DNA from: Paracoccaceae bacterium
GTDB taxonomy: Bacteria; Pseudomonadota; Alphaproteobacteria; Rhodobacterales; Rhodobacteraceae
DNA length: 8,138 nt
Direction of reading: 5' to 3'
Assembly: GCA_026997055.1 (NCBI GenBank)
Contig: JALWJU010000037.1
Location: 1 to 8,138 of the forward strand
Below are positions 5,975 to 8,138 of this stretch, in pieces. Within the stretch, counting starts at the first letter, position 1. Each line of letters opens with the position of its first letter. The translations under genes and the position numbers were made by a program. The notes under the pieces are model-generated. The model was not told where the DNA came from. It saw nothing but the letters and a program-made list of their open reading frames with translations, and made no database searches.

Positions 5975-6109
5975 GCCGGAGCGCTGAAGCGCCGGGAGGA
6001 ATGCGGGCAATGCGGGCCGGGAGGATTTCGCAAGGCGGCGGTGACGGGGCGGGCGAAGAGCGATTCTGCCGCATGAAGCCATTTTCGCCCTGGCGGCGTA
6101 GGAGGGCGG

Positions 6110-6123
6110 CTTTCCACGGAAAG
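6110..6123. other. Perfect inverted repeat between convergent ribE and the membrane protein gene
   Basis: CTTTCC and GGAAAG (6110-6115, 6118-6123) flank two bases. As RNA this could form a five-pair stem with a four-base loop on either strand. It lies 16 bp past the stop of the - strand membrane protein gene. No T-run follows in either direction, so it could be a weak transcript end or a protein-binding palindrome. Confidence 0.35.
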
Positions 6124-6139
6124 ATCAGGGGCTGCGCGC

Positions 6140-6541
6140 TCAGCCGCTGGAAAAGCGCAGGAAGGCCCAGGCGCCGGCGAGGGTGACCGGCAGGTTGACC
6201 AGGGACAGGACGATACGCAGGGCACGGGGAAAGCCGGGGCTGGGCAGGACGAGGCCCGCCGCCAGGCCGATGGCGCCGACGATGGCGGCGTTCAGACAGG
6301 GGGCGCCGGGGGCGGCGTGCCAGGCGGTCACGGCCCCCGACAGCAGCGCGATCGTCAGCGACAGAACCGCCAGCTGCGCCTGCAGGGCGGGGCCGTGCAA
6401 CTGCGCCTGGAAGCGGGCCTCGGCCTCCTCTTCGCTTTCGCCGCTTCGGGCCCGGCTGTCCGCGGCCACGGCCGCACCGAGGACCAGGCCCACGAGGCCG
6501 CTGAGCACGATGGCCACGGCCAGCCCCAGCATCACCGACAT
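6140..6541 (-). CDS. Small hypothetical membrane protein with about four transmembrane segments
   Basis: I do not recognise a family. The 133-residue frame has four hydrophobic stretches, at about residues 3-26, 55-75, 82-100 and 107-129. An acidic, Glu/Ala-rich cytoplasmic or periplasmic loop lies at about 29-52 (ESEEEAEARFQ), and the protein ends in a short tail. Codon third positions are overwhelmingly G or C with sensible amino acids, which supports a real gene rather than a shadow frame. ATG 6541 is chosen with a partial GGA about 10 nt upstream. A TTG at 6559 would add six residues (FGLNL after the start) but has no better ribosome binding site. It lies 171 bp downstream of ilvH on the same strand and is convergent with ribE, so a link to branched-chain amino acids or riboflavin cannot be inferred. 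Alternative: a lineage-specific inner-membrane protein of unknown role. Confidence 0.65.
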   Translation of the reverse strand: MSVMLGLAVAIVLSGLVGLVLGAAVAADSRARSGESEEEAEARFQAQLHGPALQAQLAVLSLTIALLSGAVTAWHAAPGAPCLNAAIVGAIGLAAGLVLPSPGFPRALRIVLSLVNLPVTLAGAWAFLRFSSG

Positions 6542-6609
6542 GAGATTCAATCCGAACAATGGTCTGACCGCCGTCCTTGATTCGTTTCCCTGACGGCTCC
6601 TGACTTAAA

Positions 6610-6634
6610 CCGTTTCGCGGGGAACTTGAAACGG
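6610..6634 (-). terminator. Candidate weak terminator hairpin downstream of ilvH
   Basis: The 7-bp perfect arms CCGTTTC (6610-6616) and GAAACGG (6628-6634) enclose an 11-base loop. In the ilvH direction the stem is followed by TTTAAG, so the U-tract is very short. It lies 79 bp past the ilvH stop and before the membrane protein gene. It is plausible as an attenuating or partial terminator separating the two genes, but not a canonical one. Confidence 0.35.
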
Positions 6635-6684
6635 AGTCTTGCCGGCGGGCAGAAGCCCGGGAGGCTCCCGCGCGCCGGGGACCG

Positions 6685-6700
6685 GACCCCGCCCGGGGTC
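6685..6700 (-). terminator. GC hairpin just after the ilvH stop
   Basis: The arms GACCCC (6685-6690) and GGGGTC (6695-6700) pair perfectly over 6 bp with a four-base loop. It begins 12 bp after the ilvH stop codon on the - strand. There is no following T-run, so it would be a stabilising 3' stem or half of a two-part end signal with the hairpin at 6610-6634. Two more short inverted repeats (6646-6659 and 6658-6670) lie between them. Confidence 0.35.
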
Positions 6701-6712
6701 GGCCGAAAGGCT

Positions 6713-7282
6713 TCACATCCCGGCCTGGCTGCGCGACAGGGCGGCGACCCCGGTGCGGGCGATTTCGCTGAGCCCGAGCGGGCGCATGAGCTCGGCGAAG
6801 GCGTCGATCTTTTCCGGGGTGCCGGTGATCTCGAAGGTGAAGCTCTCGAGCGTCGAATCCACCACATTGGCGCGGAAGATGTCCGCGAGGCGCAGCGCCT
6901 CGACGCGCTTTTCGCCGGTGCCGGCGACCTTGAGCAGGGCCAGTTCGCGCTCCACCGCGCGCCCCTCCACGGTCAGGTCGTGGACCTCGTGCACCGGCAC
7001 GATGCGGCCCAGCTGGGCCTTGATCTGCTCGATCACGGCGGGCGTGCCGGTGGTAACGATGGTGATGCGGCTCTGGTGGCCCAGGTGGTCGATTTCGGCG
7101 ACCGTCAGGCTGTCGATATTGTAGCCGCGCCCGGAAAACAGGCCGATCACGCGCGCGAGCACCCCGGCCTCGTTATCGACGATCACGGCGAGCGTGTGGC
7201 TTTCGAGCCCCTCGGCGTGGGGGTCGCGCAGGTTGTAGGCGGATTTCGAGGACGTGCCTTTCTTGAGACGTAGTGCAGACAT
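6713..7282 (-). CDS. ilvH: Acetohydroxyacid synthase (acetolactate synthase) small regulatory subunit
   Basis: The gene encodes 189 residues, the length of the longer IlvH-type subunits rather than the short E. coli IlvN. It binds the catalytic subunit, activates it, and usually confers feedback inhibition by valine. The N-terminal ACT domain spans about 28-100, with HTLAVIVDNEAGVLARVIGLFSGRG at its start (written here as H29 to G53) and SRITIVTTG at 71-79. The second conserved domain (about 105-185) contains ERELALLKV, RLADIFRANVVD and ITGTPEKIDAF. The ATG at 7282 has a perfect AGGAGG (7295 down to 7290) seven nt upstream, and that site overlaps the TAG stop of ilvI. This indicates co-transcription and probable translational coupling with ilvI, keeping subunits in balance. 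The symbol ilvN is also used. The sequence looks most like Rhodobacterales homologues (from memory). Confidence 0.95.
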   Translation of the reverse strand: MSALRLKKGTSSKSAYNLRDPHAEGLESHTLAVIVDNEAGVLARVIGLFSGRGYNIDSLTVAEIDHLGHQSRITIVTTGTPAVIEQIKAQLGRIVPVHEVHDLTVEGRAVERELALLKVAGTGEKRVEALRLADIFRANVVDSTLESFTFEITGTPEKIDAFAELMRPLGLSEIARTGVAALSRSQAGM

Positions 7283-7293
7283 GTCAGGCCCTC

Positions 7294-8138
7294 CTAAACC
7301 AAAGTCGCGCCGGAGGAGCCGATGGCGCCTTCGGTCGAGTCATCGCCCATCAGCATCTCGTTATGCGGGGCGCCGGACGGGATCATCGGGTAGCAGTTTT
7401 CGTGCCGCTCCACCAGCACGTCGAGGATGAACGGGCCGTCGTGCTCGAGCATTTCCCGGATCGCCTCGTCAAGCTCGGCCGGGTCGCTGACCGCGCGGCC
7501 CTTGCAGCCGAACGCCTCGGCGAGCTTCACGAAATCGGGCAGGCTCTCGGACCAGCTTTGCGAGTAGCGCCCGCCATGCAGGAGGTCCTGCCACTGGCGG
7601 ACCATGCCGAGGCGCTCGTTGTTGAGGATGAACTGCTTGATCGGCAGGCGGAACTGCACCGCGGTGGCCATTTCCTGCATGTTCATCTGGAAGCTGGCTT
7701 CGCCGGCGACATTGATCACGGTGGCCTCCGGGTGCGCCATCTGCACCCCGATCGAGGCCGGCAGGCCGTAGCCCATCGTGCCCAAGCCGCCGGAAGTCAT
7801 CAGCCGGTTCGGCTCCTCGAAGCCCATGAACTGCGCCGCCCACATCTGGTGCTGGCCGACCTCGGTGGTGATGTAGCGGTCGCGCCCCTTGGTGAGCGCT
7901 TCGAGGCGCTGGATCGCGTGCTGGGGCTTGATGGTGCTGTCGCTCTGCCGATAGGCGAGGCAATCGACGGCGCGCCACTTGTCGATCTGCTCCCACCAGC
8001 GCGCAAGCGCCTCCTTGTTGACCTTGCGCCCGCGCGCCTTCCAGATCCGCAGCAGGTCTTCGAGCACATGGGCCACATCGCCGGTGATGGGGATGTCCAC
8101 ATGGATCACCTTGTTGATCGAGGAGGGGTCGATGTCGA
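7294..8138 (-). CDS. ilvI: Acetohydroxyacid synthase large catalytic subunit, C-terminal part; 5' end outside the window
   Basis: About 280 codons are visible; the frame runs off the right edge, so an internal GTG at 8109 is not the start. Upstream of it the codons read DIDPSSINK, the normal beginning of the last third of AHAS. The enzyme joins two pyruvates (or pyruvate and 2-ketobutyrate) using thiamine diphosphate, FAD and Mg2+, the first common step of valine, leucine and isoleucine synthesis. Visible are the end of the FAD domain and the thiamine diphosphate domain: GGLGTMGYGLPA, then GEASFQMN, then NNERLGMVRQWQ and the C-terminal PMIPSGAPHNEML. The metal-binding motif reads GEAS where GDGS is usual (7693-7704). 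The stop TAG at 7294-7296 overlaps the ilvH ribosome binding site, with 11 bp between genes. The symbol ilvB is also used. Confidence 0.95.
   Translation of the reverse strand, partial: DIDPSSINKVIHVDIPITGDVAHVLEDLLRIWKARGRKVNKEALARWWEQIDKWRAVDCLAYRQSDSTIKPQHAIQRLEALTKGRDRYITTEVGQHQMWAAQFMGFEEPNRLMTSGGLGTMGYGLPASIGVQMAHPEATVINVAGEASFQMNMQEMATAVQFRLPIKQFILNNERLGMVRQWQDLLHGGRYSQSWSESLPDFVKLAEAFGCKGRAVSDPAELDEAIREMLEHDGPFILDVLVERHENCYPMIPSGAPHNEMLMGDDSTEGAIGSSGATLV

Noticed and set aside
6625..6631. CTTGAAA heat-shock sigma factor -35 box on the + strand
   Set aside because: No matching -10 element lies at the right distance and no + strand gene follows. The bases are part of the 6610-6634 inverted repeat.
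5091..6716. Extension of the kpsS frame upstream, giving a 976-residue protein
   Set aside because: The added part is Arg/Pro/Gly-rich, runs antisense through ribE, and has no ribosome binding site. KpsS proteins begin close to the LQGP motif, which fits ATG 5090.

Overview
The window is about 8.1 kb of very GC-rich DNA with strong G/C preference at third codon positions. The proteins look alphaproteobacterial, most likely Rhodobacterales/Rhodobacteraceae. This placement rests on remembered similarity of the IlvH and IlvI sequences, not on a search. No rRNA, tRNA, CRISPR array, transposase or integrase is visible.

Layout, left to right: (1) the 3' end of ribD on the + strand; (2) three capsule genes, all on the - strand, in transcription order kpsS, an outer-membrane polysaccharide export (OPX) lipoprotein, then kpsC; (3) ribE on the + strand; (4) a small hypothetical membrane protein on the - strand; (5) ilvH and the 3' part of ilvI on the - strand, forming the acetohydroxyacid synthase pair. 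ilvI runs off the right edge and ribD off the left edge.

KpsS and KpsC are the enzymes that build the beta-Kdo oligosaccharide linker on phosphatidylglycerol in ABC-transporter-dependent (group 2 type) capsules. The OPX lipoprotein is the outer-membrane/periplasm exit component. The three genes therefore form a linker-plus-exit module. The inner-membrane ABC transporter (KpsM/KpsT), the KpsE-type adaptor and the CMP-Kdo supply genes are not in the window. The module lies antisense between ribD and ribE, two riboflavin genes that are often neighbours in one operon. ribD and kpsC overlap tail to tail by 24 bp.

The most unusual non-coding element is a 110-bp array of four tandem 27-28 bp repeats just upstream of the OPX gene (3562-3671). 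Read in the direction of that gene, each repeat contains a five-base-pair all-GC hairpin closed by a GCAA (GNRA-type) tetraloop. Four such hairpins in a row sit a short distance before the ribosome binding site. Other structures are leader hairpins upstream of ribE, an AT-rich divergent promoter region with a 13-bp palindrome, and a cluster of hairpins after ilvH.
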